The translations under genes were made by a program, and so were the position numbers. Positions 45,001 through 55,666 of a DNA stretch of 64,000 nucleotides are shown piece after piece. Origin of the DNA: Nicotiana tabacum (taxonomy: Eukaryota; Streptophyta; Magnoliopsida; Solanales; Solanaceae); the NCBI RefSeq assembly GCF_000715075.1, contig NC_134082.1, positions 61,591,466 to 61,655,465 of the forward strand, read 5' to 3'. The notes beneath the pieces are model-generated. The model did no database searches. It was not told where the DNA came from and was given only the letters and a program-made list of their open reading frames with translations. How positions within the stretch are numbered: the first letter of the stretch is position 1; each line of letters starts with the position of its first letter.

Positions 45001-48000
45001 TACAGTACAGTACAGTACAATACGATACGATACATTATGAAACGATATGTAACAACCATCCAAACAAGCTGTGTGTAAGTTCAGATTTGAGTTTTTATCC
45101 TTTGTTGGCAAGCCACCTAGTCTCTATTAGCATTAGCATCTTTTTTCTTTCCCTTCGTCAAAGTGTGACCACTTTCCCATAAACAGATGGCAAAACAAAT
45201 GCAAGAGACTGACAGCTAAAAAGGTTGGGAAAACGGTATCTTGTAGGTAAAATCTTCATTTATCAGAAAAAGTTAAGGTCTCCAAATAGTTCAGACACTT
45301 CAAATAATAAGCAGAGAGAGACATTATTCTTGTGGTATTTCAGAATAAAATTAAATTAGAGATTTGTTTTCAAACTGACCCTGTTTCCTACATAAAGAAC
45401 CATGATCATACCAGAATGCTTAAATCTACATACATATATAGAAATTATATCTGAAATCTTCACCCAAACGAATGATAAGTAACTAAAAGGATGCCCAATA
45501 GAATAGTTGTTTCAGGCATAAAAAATAGCTCCTAATGCTTTACTAGAACTTAATTTTTCTAACTACATTTCCCCACTTGGCATCTGAAATAAACAAACAC
45601 TTTTAGATTGCTAGTCCTGTTGGTAAACAGAGTTAAAGCTAGTGAAATTCACAGGCAGGAACCTCTTCATGTGTCAACTCCAGCAAGGAAACAGACTCTA
45701 AACTTTGGGAACGGAAGCAAATTTAATTTAAGCAACATGCCGAGCTTAGCAAACTCTTGAGCAAAACTTTTACAGCAGTTACAGAAGTTAGGCTTCAGAA
45801 CTTGAATACTTTGAACTACAGGTTGCCCTTTGTTTGTTGACATTTTTAGTCATGTGGCAATAACAACTGCTAAAATATCCACAAGCAGATTTTCTAAAAG
45901 CATTAACAGATGGGTTAAACTTCATATGCTGGAAACAGACTTTTCGATATTTATAAGGTATATAGCTTCCCCAACTTGCTTGGTAGTGAGGCGTAGTAGT
46001 AGTTGTTGTTGTATAAGGTATATAAACTAACACAACCATCAAAATCATTCTTTTCACATGATTTGGTCTGTATTAGTTATCATACTCAATCTGCTGCAAT
46101 AGCCCGTGTAGTCCAACTAGCATAAAGTATACTAGACTTTTCCCCAACTAACCAATAAGAACCACACCAAATGATAGTTTACAGGTATTAAAATTATCAA
46201 AAAAATATTTGGAACAACAAACTACTCACAGGAAATTGAGGCTGATGAAAATCATCTTTGAAAACAGTATCAAGATCACGGAATAAGCGATGTTCAGGCG
46301 TATCATAGCGACCATCACAGAGATCAAGACCTCCTAAGAAGGCTGTAATTTTTCTATTATTGCCAGGAGCCTGTGTATCTACAAGAATGCACTTCTGGTG
46401 ATGCGTGAACATGGTTCCAACAACCTGGAAGCAACAATTAAATGTGCAAACCATCAACGAAGGGGAGATAAAGGCCAAAAAGTGAGGAAGTGGTTTTAAA
46501 TCAAAGCAAAAACAGATTTCTAATAGGGAATATTCATGCTATCAATTACATTTGATATGCACAGCAACTAAGATAATCTTTTCCTGCTAAACCTTTTGAC
46601 CTCTTCTTTCCTTTCTCCAGCAAACTGATGAGAACACTTATAAGAGAGTTACCTGTTGCTTCATAATGCTGAGCTTACTACTAGCATAACGTGGTGACAG
46701 AACACAAATCACAGAGGAATGCTTAAAGAACTTCTTGGTCTCCTCATCGTGAGTTCCCATTACTCCTGCCTGCAACCAATGCCATCTCAAATTATTGTAA
46801 GGGGGGGTTTAAAACAAGAAGTACAACTGATGGCATGCACCATCTTAGGAAAAAAAACAACTGCGCCTCAGTCCCAAGGGGTCAGCATGCACCATCTTAG
46901 AAAGTAAAGACAAAAACAATTGGTTAAACGAACGAAAGAGATTATAACAGATGTAGTTCAGTTCATATCTAAAATTGCGTAGAAAGATTTCTGTTCACAA
47001 ATTGGGAATAACTATGTCCTTATATTAGCTGGAACCTTTTTCCAAAAACTGAACATGCATGACTTGAGGCTAGACAAGGCTAAGTTGCATTCAAAATGCT
47101 TATGAGTGGTATGCAAAAAACATAGTCAAATTAAAGTTTTTAAGCAAAGATATACGAAGATTTCGAAATAAAATAACAGCAACTAGCAAAACTTAAATAA
47201 GACTACTAGCATGGTCAGTTGAGTTTAAGCAAGGAATGAAGAATATTAGTAGTAGCAAATAAAATAACAGCAACTAGCAAAAGTCAAGCTAGATTATAAT
47301 TGCCAAGAAAGACATGAAAAGAAAAGATAGTCACGTGCAACCACTATCTTAACACCTTCTTTAATAAACAAGAACATAATAAAGTACGCATTAATGCCAC
47401 ATTAGAATATACTTTATCAAAAGAAACCACATTATAATTTAACGAAGGAATCAGAATAGTATTCAACAGTACATACCGTGTTAATAAAGAACTTATCGTG
47501 CGAAGTTTTATCATCCCAAACTAACAGCAGAACTCTTACACCTTCTTGAGACTTGTATTTAAGCAATTCACCAAGCGTCAGATCACCGCCACGTGGCAAT
47601 GGCCTTGTGGGTTCTCTAATTAACTTAATCTTATGATAAACAGACCAACCAACAATGTAAATCAAGTGATGAGCCTCAGAAATTGCATAGCATATATCTT
47701 CCCAACATTTGTTGTGCTCAAAATTTGTTCCTTTTTCCAATTTAATATCTGGGAACTTCACATTATTGCTTACGTGTGCATCTTGGTATAGTTTTACTGA
47801 ACTTCCTTTTCTTAATGGAAAATAAGTATTTCTCACACCTAAATGCTGAGGATCAGAAGCAATGCCGCGTGTGTATAATGAGTTTGTATCATAAGGGAAA
47901 AATTTCATTTGGACCTTAAGGGCTGAATTGGGCTTTGGAGGTTTACCGGAAGGCCCAATAATGGGAAACCAACCGGAGATGACGTCACCGGTGGCGATAC

Positions 48001-48421
48001 TCTCCGCCGGAATTTTAACTTTACCCATAATTTCGGCCCCGAACAAGTCATCATCCTTGACCCGAAACTCCAAGAAGGCCATAGGATGGGCCAATGGGAT
48101 CCGAAAATGCTCGTCCCAAACCGGATACTGAGAGTTGGGTATGATCCGAGTACGGGCTAGAGCGGTTTGTGGAGCTGAAACGGTGACGTATGGGTCACTC
48201 GTGATGATTTTCCGGTGCTGATTTTTCTTATCCGGTTGTGACGTACGGTCGCCGTCGTCTCCGCCGTCGACGGTGGAATCAGGTGGTTTACGGCAGATGC
48301 CACCGAGAGTGAAGCAGCGGCGAAGACGGGCAGAAGTAATGTCCATGTTGGGTAAATGACGGGCTTGGATAATGTGGAGTTCCAAATCTCCATGTAATAT
48401 GAGCTTTTTAGGTTCGGACAT
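39062..48421 (-). CDS. PLDDELTA: Phospholipase D, delta type
   Basis: Ten coding exons on the minus strand: 47477-48421, 46653-46769, 46230-46424, 43675-43977, 43523-43591, 43261-43408, 42600-42748, 41901-42047, 40451-40651, 39062-39358. They total 2,571 bases, all GT-AG with matching phases, giving 856 aa (Arabidopsis PLD-delta is 868). Residues about 8-175 are a C2 domain that binds Ca2+ and membrane lipid ([20 protein letters not shown]). HKD motif 1 is H363-x-K365-x4-D370 (HHQKCILVD) and HKD motif 2 is H706-x-K708-x4-D713 ([10 protein letters not shown]). The conserved IYIENQYF lies in exon 6. The enzyme cleaves membrane phospholipids to phosphatidic acid; the delta form is linked to plasma membrane, microtubules and stress signalling. 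The gene looks functional although introns 3, 8 and 9 hold transposons. Confidence 0.93.
39605..39748 (+). mobile_element. TS-type SINE (partial) in PLD intron 9
   Basis: GAGCCGAGGGTCTAT, GGGGTAAGGTCTGCGTACAC and ACTTGTGGGATTACACTGGG followed by a TTG-rich tail match the body and 3' end of the tobacco TS SINE as I know it. Flanks TTGAACTAATAG (39593-39604) and TTGAACTAAGAG (39749-39760) match at 11 of 12 positions and look like the target duplication. The tRNA-like head is missing or eroded. Confidence 0.8.
41687..41806. mobile_element. Foldback MITE with 8-bp target duplication in PLD intron 8
   Basis: The 120-bp element folds almost end to end: terminal repeats CTATGTTGCTCGGACTCTCC and its near complement, and an inner GGATCCTCCAAAAG / CTTTTGAAGGATCC pair. 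TTTATGAG flanks both sides (41679-41686 and 41807-41814). An 8-bp duplication fits the hAT superfamily. Confidence 0.85.
44639..45064. mobile_element. MITE with GATACGATAC-rich termini in PLD intron 3
   Basis: Ends are TTTGGATGGTTGTTAC and GTAACAACCATCCAAA, exact complements over 15-16 bases. Subterminal regions are inverted copies rich in TATCGTATCGTA / GATACGATACG. I saw no convincing target duplication. Confidence 0.75.
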
Positions 48422-48500
48422 TATACTCTAGATTATATATGTGCAATAGAATTTGCTAATCCGTTGGGATAGCAGAATACAATTTATAGCATGAAGATCA
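48422..48500 (-). promoter_or_regulatory. PLD-delta proximal promoter
   Basis: On the minus strand TATAAATT at 48488-48481 is about 60 bases before the ATG at 48421; a second AT-rich box (ATATATAAT) is closer at about 48440. No transcription start evidence is available. Confidence 0.35.
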
Positions 48501-48742
48501 AGGTCATGTTAGTATAGTAGGAGTGAAAAGATGGGGAGAAGAAAGAGATATTCTTAGAATTTGGTTTTGTGGACAAGTATGGGATAATGGCACGTTTGGT
48601 AAAGTGATATATAGTGACTGTTTGCTGAGATTTTACGTCTCCGATCGAGCTGCCATGCACGGAGGGTTGGTCTTGCGTATTTGTACTCTAAACACTGTTT
48701 TAAACATGTATCCTAATGTGATGAACAAACTAACATGACGAC

Positions 48743-49394
48743 TAGGGGAGACAAACGGGCAGGTCGGGTCGGGTCGGTTGACACGGATAAAAAATGAGTT
48801 ATTCGACAGATAATATGGATATAATATGGATATCCATATTATCAATTACTTCTTGAATATGATCACGTTAGAATTCCTAGTCTCTCAAACTTGAGGAACC
48901 CCCAATTTGAAACTTTACAAAATACTCCCTGATTCACAATAAGTGACCAATTTGCTTTGGACACACACATTAATGAAATACTAAATTTTAGACGAAATAG
49001 TTCGTGTGACTAAACTACCCTTTATTAAATGTTGCACCATAGTTATAATAGCACTTACTTCTATTCTCAAATATGAGTTGTAAATGACTTTTTAGGGATA
49101 TGAATATAAGGATAATCTTGAAAAAAAATTTAAATTTTTTCTTGATTATATAAATTGACACTTATTTTGGACCAAAATAAAAAGACAAATTGGTCACTTA
49201 TTGTGGACTGGATGAAGTATACAAATTAAACACATTAGTTATTCATTGGTTATCCATTTGATTAGCCATTTTCTAAGTGGATAAGATGTTTCTATCCATA
49301 TCCAACCTATTTTTGAAAAGTTCATTATTCAACCTATTTTTAATGGATAATATGGACATATAATAGTTTTCTTTTAACCATTTTTCCACCTCTA
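48743..49394. mobile_element. hAT-like MITE, interrupted by a second MITE
   Basis: The left end TAGGGGAGACAAACGG and the complement of the right end, TAGAGGTGGAAAAATGG, are similar. Subterminal TGGATAT/ATATCCA blocks are inverted. Flanks ATGACGAC and ATGATGAG agree at 6 of 8 bases, compatible with an old 8-bp duplication. The G-rich GGTCGGGTCGGGTCGG lies near the left end. Confidence 0.6.
48923..49219. mobile_element. Stowaway-like MITE inside the hAT-like MITE
   Basis: The left end TACTCCCTGATTCACAATAA and the complement of the right end, TACTTCATCCAGTCCACAAT, are related, and both continue into AAGTGACCAATTTG. TA borders and a CTCCCT start fit the Tc1/mariner Stowaway group. Confidence 0.7.
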
Positions 49395-49985
49395 ATGATG
49401 AGTCTGATGGGAAAAAAACATGTACATATATTGATATATTATTATCGTGATGAAAACAAGTTTCCTCCTACATTATCCCACAATACATCATACTTAGCTG
49501 TTAATTATGTATAATTTGGATTGAGACATGTTTAGGAATACTTGGAAGTAAAAACCTGCACCAGTACGTAATAGAGTACATATTCATAATTTAAGTTATA
49601 ATTGAATACATAATTGATGATACCAAGACAGATTCATAATTTAAGTTAGTGAAATACTACATAATACCATCATCAATTATGAAGTTAATTACTTCAAGTT
49701 ATGGTAGGTGAACTTCATTTGACGACGAAAAATCTATAAAAGATTAAATTCAAACCAAGAAAGTGAATGTGTAGACATCCCTTCAATTCTAGCAAAGGTT
49801 CACGTGATTGGGTGACTAGGCGAGAAATTAAAGGTGTATGAAAGGTAAATAATTACCCACATTTACATCAAACTATATTAATTCACGATAGTTAATTAAT
49901 TTAATTAGATGAGAATGCATATAATTTACCATGGTTAAATGTTTGAAGTCCATATACAAGACACATATCATGTATTTATTGATTT
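49395..49985. other. AT-rich intergenic DNA
   Basis: No gene. The words ATTCATAATTTAAGTTA repeat at 49582 and 49631. Confidence 0.4.
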
Positions 49986-49993
49986 GGTGTAAA

Positions 49994-50701
49994 CAGGGGC
50001 GGATTTACACCGCTTCATCGTAAATTTTGTTAAATATATAATACAAATAAATCATTTAATAAAATAGTTAAAATGATATAGCTTTTCCCGAATTCAATCC
50101 TGGCTCGCTGGTTAAGCAACAGACGTTTTCAGCGGAGGTTGGCAGTTCGAAGTCTTGCATCGTTTTATCTGTGAGTAAATCTTTTTAGTACTAAATCCTT
50201 ACTGATGATTTGCCGATGAACTTCTTTCAAAGGAAAATTAAACCACATTCATTTTTGTATAGAAAAAGGACAATAAACAGTATAACGCTTACCGGGGTTC
50301 AGTTATTTCAAACCATAATTTTAAAAATATTATTTATTGCATTTTACTGAAAGACTTGGTTGTTGCTTGGTTTTATTTTGTAAGTTGTTCTGGTGCTTTT
50401 ATTTGTATGGGTTGAATGATGGGATTATTTGGAGGTTATCTTATTGACGTTTTTGTTGTTTAGCCTAATTTCAATGAACAAAGTTTCTCTAGTGCACTGA
50501 GCTTTCTAAACCAAGTTCAATGTCTCAAAGTTCATCTAACTTAAGGAAAGGGCCAATGAGTCGGAATAACATCCACAAATATGTCGAGGAGAGTCGTAAC
50601 GTACTTTTTTTTTTTAATAATATGATGCCGCTAATTTATTTGCTCTTTATTTCTTTTTTACATATCGACGCCGATTACGAAAAATTCTGTGTACGCCCCT
50701 G
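49994..50701. mobile_element. hAT-like non-autonomous element with 8-bp target duplication
   Basis: The left end CAGGGGCGGATTTAC and right end GTGTACGCCCCTG have complementary termini (CAGGGGCG). Flanks GGTGTAAA (49986-49993) and GATGTAAA (50702-50709) agree at 7 of 8 positions. No transposase frame is present. Inside, at about 50100-50160, TGGCTCGCTGG and CAGTTCGAAGTCT resemble pol III boxes A and B, so a tRNA-related SINE may be embedded; that part is uncertain. Confidence 0.7.
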
Positions 50702-50709
50702 GATGTAAA

Positions 50710-51045
50710 CACCCGGTGCGAGTAAATTTTTACCGTGTATGAAATGTAGCAACATGCCAGTGAATACAACGTTAGTAGTGAATAGTTGCTGGTCCTCTTT
50801 CAGTTACAATGAAACATTTCTTACGATTTCAACGTGGTAATTCTTTACCGAACCCATAACCTACACACTAGCTCCACCCATATTCATAGCCCTAAAAGGA
50901 GGGGGGAGGAACAACTTGCCTCATCTTATAGGTAGATGATGAAAACGATTTGGATCACTAAACTATTTCAGGAAAAAAAAATTGGATCGAGGTTGCAGCC
51001 ATCCTTCACTTACGTGCACAAAGTTTAAATCGTACTATAGATTAT
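50710..51045. other. Short intergenic stretch
   Basis: No feature recognised. Confidence 0.4.
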
Positions 51046-53553
51046 TGTGACGACCCTAGTTCTTCCTCCGTGAACCTATCGTGATGACACCTAGTCTCTA
51101 CGACTAGGGAAGTCTAACTTTACAGAAAAAGGAACAAAAAACATAAAAGCTATCAACTAAGAGTAAATTTTAAACAAGGAAATGTGATGTCGATTGGCAT
51201 ATACAATAATCATTTCCGAACAGTATACTTAACTCTCCCAAAACTCGGAATGTCATAAGTCACAATCTAAAGAAAAGACACAGTACTCTTATACTCAAGA
51301 GTCTAATACAAGAAGAAAATAACAAAAAGTCTTTAACTTGAGGAAGAGTAGAGAGGGACTCCTAGGTCTGCGGATACGGTAGATATACCTCAAAGTCTCT
51401 ACAGTCGTCTCGCCTCACTTGTAATGCAACTGATGTGAGGTATCTAGATCTGCACACGAAAAACATGTGCATGAAAGGGCATGAGTCAACGGTACCCAGT
51501 AAGTGTCAAGCTTAATCTCGGTCGAGTAGTGACGAGATCAGGTCAAGGCCCTACTGGTATATATATATAACAAAATAATTCAGAATGAAATATCGCAGTA
51601 AAGATAAATACTAAAATTTAACGAGAATGAAATCATAGAAAAATAACAGCTCAGTACACAGAGATAACAACAGGAGATCTCCCGGGATACCGTCCCGTAT
51701 TCCCAAACGTAAATGTTTAGGAGATCCCCGGGATACCGTCCCGTAGTCCCAAACGTAAATGTGTAGCGGGATCTCCCAGAATACCGTTCTGTAGTTCCAA
51801 AGTAAATATACAGTACAAGGGGATCTCCCAGGATACCGCCCCGTAGTCCAAAACATAAACGTGCAGGGGGATCTCCCGGAATACCGTTCCATAGTCCCAA
51901 AGTAAATATGCAACTCAATCAACATAAACAATAGTTTCAACAAGGAATTCTACGGTTTAGACTAAGTTCATATCAAAGAAGACAAGTAATTTTCACTAAA
52001 CATGCTACACAAAGTTTAGAGAGGTAGTTAAGGCACGTAAGCATGCTTTCCTGAGCTAAACAGGATAGTTACATATACTGGTGTTGCTCAATTAAAGGAA
52101 AAATAGATATTTGCTGAATAAAAACGGGTTTTTTCAACAAATAGCCCATGTATGCACTCGTCACCTCGCGTACACGGCGCTCATATATCAAACAGTACCA
52201 AATCCTAAGGGGAGTTTCCTCATAAAAGGTTAGGCAAGCCACTTACCTCGAACCAAGCTCAAATCAATCCGAAATCATGCACTTGCCACGAGTATCCAAC
52301 TCCGAGTGGCTCAAATCTAATCAAATCAATTACATAAAGTAAATATAGCTACAAGCAACTAACATAGCTAATGAAATCAAAGGTAAGGCAAGAAAATAGA
52401 GAAACCTCCAAAAATTCTACCCGGAACCACATCTTGAAATCGGGTAAAAGTCACAAATTATGAACATTCATTCACTCACGAGTTCACTCGTTCAAAAATC
52501 ATCCAAATCTGACGCATAAATCCCACTCAAATCTTAGATTTTTGGTTGGGGAACTTTTCCCCAATTTTCCAACTTTCTCACGCCAATTCCTTAATTTAAT
52601 GAAAAAAATAACTATGGATTAATGAAATATGATCAAAATAGGATTAGAAATTGTTACCCAATGATTTTCTCTGAAAAGCTCTCGAAAAATTGACTTCCAT
52701 CGAGCTCCAAATCGAATTTGTTATATGAATTTCAAACCCTCGAAAATTCTCTTTTCTGCCCTGCGATTTCCATTTCTGCGATCCTAGGACCGCATCTGCC
52801 GTCCCGCACCTACAGAATTGCCATCACAGGTGCGGCTTTTCACTTAATGCACCTCGGCCGCTTCTGTGATCATGAGGTTGCACCTACGTATGCGCACCTA
52901 CGGATCCCCATCCGCTTCTGCGATTCAAGACTGCTTCTGCGTTCCTTCACTCGCACTTGCGGGCTCCGCAGATGCGGAACTCCCCTCGCACTTGCGACCC
53001 TAGACCTTCTCACAAAATCCGCTTCTGTGCTTTGTCATCCGCATATACGGTCCCGCACCTGCGGTTCCCTACCACAGGTGCAAAAACACCAGAACCAGCA
53101 CACCAAAAAATCCTCTAAGTCCAAGTGTTCACCCATTGAGCATCCAAAACACACCCGAGGCCCCCGGGACCTCAACCAAATATATCAACCAATCCTAAAA
53201 TACCTTACAAACTTAGTCAAGCCCTCAAATCACATCAAACAATATTAAAACACAATTCATCCTCCAATCCAAACCTAACGAACTTGAAACTTTAAAATTC
53301 TACAACCGATGCCGAAACCAACAAAACAACATCCCATTGACCCCAAATTTTACACACAAGTCATATTTAACACTACAGACATACTCTAACTTTCGGAATC
53401 GGATTCTGACCCCAATATCAAAAATCCCACTAGCGGCCTGAAACTCCAAAAATTCAACTTTCGCTATTTCAAGTCTAAATGAGCTACAGACCTCCAAAAC
53501 ACAATCCGAACACGCCCCTAAGCCCAAAATCACCCAACAGAGCTAACAAGATC
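51046..53553 (-). repeat. LTR-like repeat copy in antisense orientation (relic)
   Basis: Read on the minus strand it shares blocks with 53554-55666: AAATATGACTTGTGTG, GTTTCAAGTTC, GGTTGAGGTCCCG, CCTCGGGTGTGTTT, GATGCTCAATGGGT. It ends GGGTCGTCACA, complementary in style to the TGTAACGA start of the other copy. Several hundred bases of the 5' region seen in the other copy are missing. An open frame at 52718-53248 on the plus strand comes from its GC-rich GCACCTGCGG repeats and is not a gene. Confidence 0.7.
51673..51911 (-). repeat. Tandem repeat, about 48 bp, 5 copies
   Basis: Units contain GGGATCTCCCRGRATACCG and CCGTAGTCCCAAA. It lies inside the antisense LTR-like repeat. The open frames across it are a by-product of the repeat. 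Confidence 0.85.
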
Positions 53554-55666
53554 TGTAACGATCTGACCAGTCATTTTGAGCTCTAGCACGTCGTTCGATA
53601 ATTTGAGGTCATGATCAGCTTCACTTCATTTATTATGACTTGTACACATGGTCAGAATTGAATTCCAGGAAGTTCAGAGTTGATTTGAAAAGAGAATTCT
53701 CATTTCGGAAGCTTTAAGTTGAAAGAATCGACTAAGATTGGATTTTTGAGTAAACGACCTCGGAATCGAGATTTGGAGGTTCCAGCAAGTTCGTATGGTA
53801 ATTTTTGACTTGGGTGTATGTCCGAATCGATTTTTGGATGGCCCGGGAGCGTTTCGGCGCCTATTGTGAAAGTTAGCATTTTTGGAAGAATTTCATAAGT
53901 TTGGGTTAAAGTGACTTTCAATGTTATCAATGTCCGTTTGGGATTCCGAGTCTGGGAATAGCTTCGTATGGTGATTCTGGTATTGGGAGCATGATCGGAA
54001 GTGAATTCGGAGGCCCGTATGTCATTTTGGAGTCATTTGGCTAAAGATAGAAATTTGAAGGTTTTGAGAAGTTTGACCGGAAATGGACTTTTTGATATCG
54101 GGTTTGAATCTGATTCCGGAAGTTGAAGTAGGTCCGTAATGTCAAATATGACTTGTGTGCAAAATGTGAGGTCAATCGGACGTAGTTTGGGATTATCGAA
54201 TTTTGTAGTTTCAAGTTCCTAAAGTTTGGATTGAAGGGTGATTCGTGATTTTAGCATGGTTTTGATGTGATTTGAAGGTTCTACTAAGTTCGTATAGTGT
54301 TTTAGGATTAGTTGGTATGTTTGGTTGAGGTCCCGAGGCCTCGGGTGTGTTTCAGATGCTCAATGGGTCATTTTTGGGCTGAGAGAAGTGGCAGATTTTG
54401 CTGGTTTTTCTGTTGCAGATATTTGTTCTTCGCGTCCGTGAAGTGGAGCTCGCGTTCGCGAAGAGGAGCTGGGTCAGGAAGAGGAATTTTTCTTCGCGTT
54501 CTCGAAGGGGGAGCTCGAGTTCACGAAGGTTAGCTAGTGGAAACATCGCGAACGCGAGGAACTGAGCGTGTTCGCGAAGAGGAAAATATAGAACAACTGG
54601 GACCTAGGAAATTACCCTTCGCGTTCGCGAATAGGGGGTCGTGTTTGTGAAGGTCCTAGCAGCTAAAACTATGCGTTCGCAAGACGGGTCTCGCGTTCGC
54701 AAAAGGGAATTGTTGGAAAATATTTTTGGCCTTCGTGAACACGAGGGCAGTGCCGCGCTCGCGAAGAAGGGCGGACCTGGGCTGGGCAGAATGTATTAAA
54801 AGCGGGGTTTGAGTTCATTTCACCCATTTTCACTTTGGTTAGGCGATTTTAGAGCCTTTGAAGAGGGGGATTTCATCATCAAACAACAGGTAAGTTAATT
54901 CCACCCCTTGTAAGTCAAATACATGGATTTTATAAGGTTTTAAATATGAAAATCAGTAGAATTTGTGGGTTTTTAGTAGAAGAACTAGAAAATGATATTT
55001 TTGGATTTTTACCACGAATTTGGGCATGAAATTGAGAGCAAATTATATATTTGAGTTCGTGAGGTTATGGGTGAAGTTTATCTTCGAAATTTTTTGGAAT
55101 CCGGGCCCGGGGGCAATTTTGTTAACTTTTCGAGCAGAGTTGAGAATTTATATAAATTGAATTGCTATGAGTATTAGGGTATATTTTCATTGGTTTGCCC
55201 ATTATTTGGCTAGTTTTGGAGCGTTGGGGCATCGATTTGACTCGTCGGAAGGGCTTGGAAGCCGGTTTTGGAACTTTAGAGCAAGGTGAGTCTCCTTTCT
55301 AACCTTGTAAGAGGGAATTGTCCGTATAGGATAATTAATTGGATATGTGCTTCTATTTGTGGGGGCTATGTACGCATGAGGTGACGAGAGTCCGTGCGTA
55401 GCTACTATTATGCTTAAGTCCGGTAATCTAGGACCCAAAAGCATTTTACTTGTAATATTTGCAATCTTGGTGACAATTTAAAATGCTTAAAACATATCGA
55501 ACGTATAAATGAATTTCTAAATGACTAGACATCGTTTCTTGATTTTTAAAAGGGAAATTGCCTTTTCTTGAATAATTGCTCCTTGATGAATTCTTAATGA
55601 CTGTTTGAATGTGTTTTATCTATTGTGGAACGGGCCGAACGCCTCGGTAGGTTAAATAGATGCATC
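53554..55666 (+). repeat. LTR-like repeat copy in sense orientation, cut by the second Ogre-type element
   Basis: It starts TGTAACGATCTGACC. At 54420-54780 it is rich in TTCGCGTTCGCGAAG-type palindromic words, followed by a region with splice-like and A/T-rich sequence. It runs without an end up to 55666, where the minus-strand Ogre-type LTR begins; its 3' remainder should lie beyond the window. GCATC at 55662-55666 is the expected target duplication of that insertion. Confidence 0.7.

Noticed and set aside
45960..46020. Possible SINE tail (GAGGCGTAGTAGTAGTTGTTGTTG)
   Set aside because: Only a short T/G-rich tail is visible, with no body or target duplication.
52718..53248. 176-codon open frame on the plus strand
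   Set aside because: It lies in the GC-rich antisense LTR-like repeat; its His/Arg/Pro-rich composition comes from repeated GCACCTGCGG-type words.
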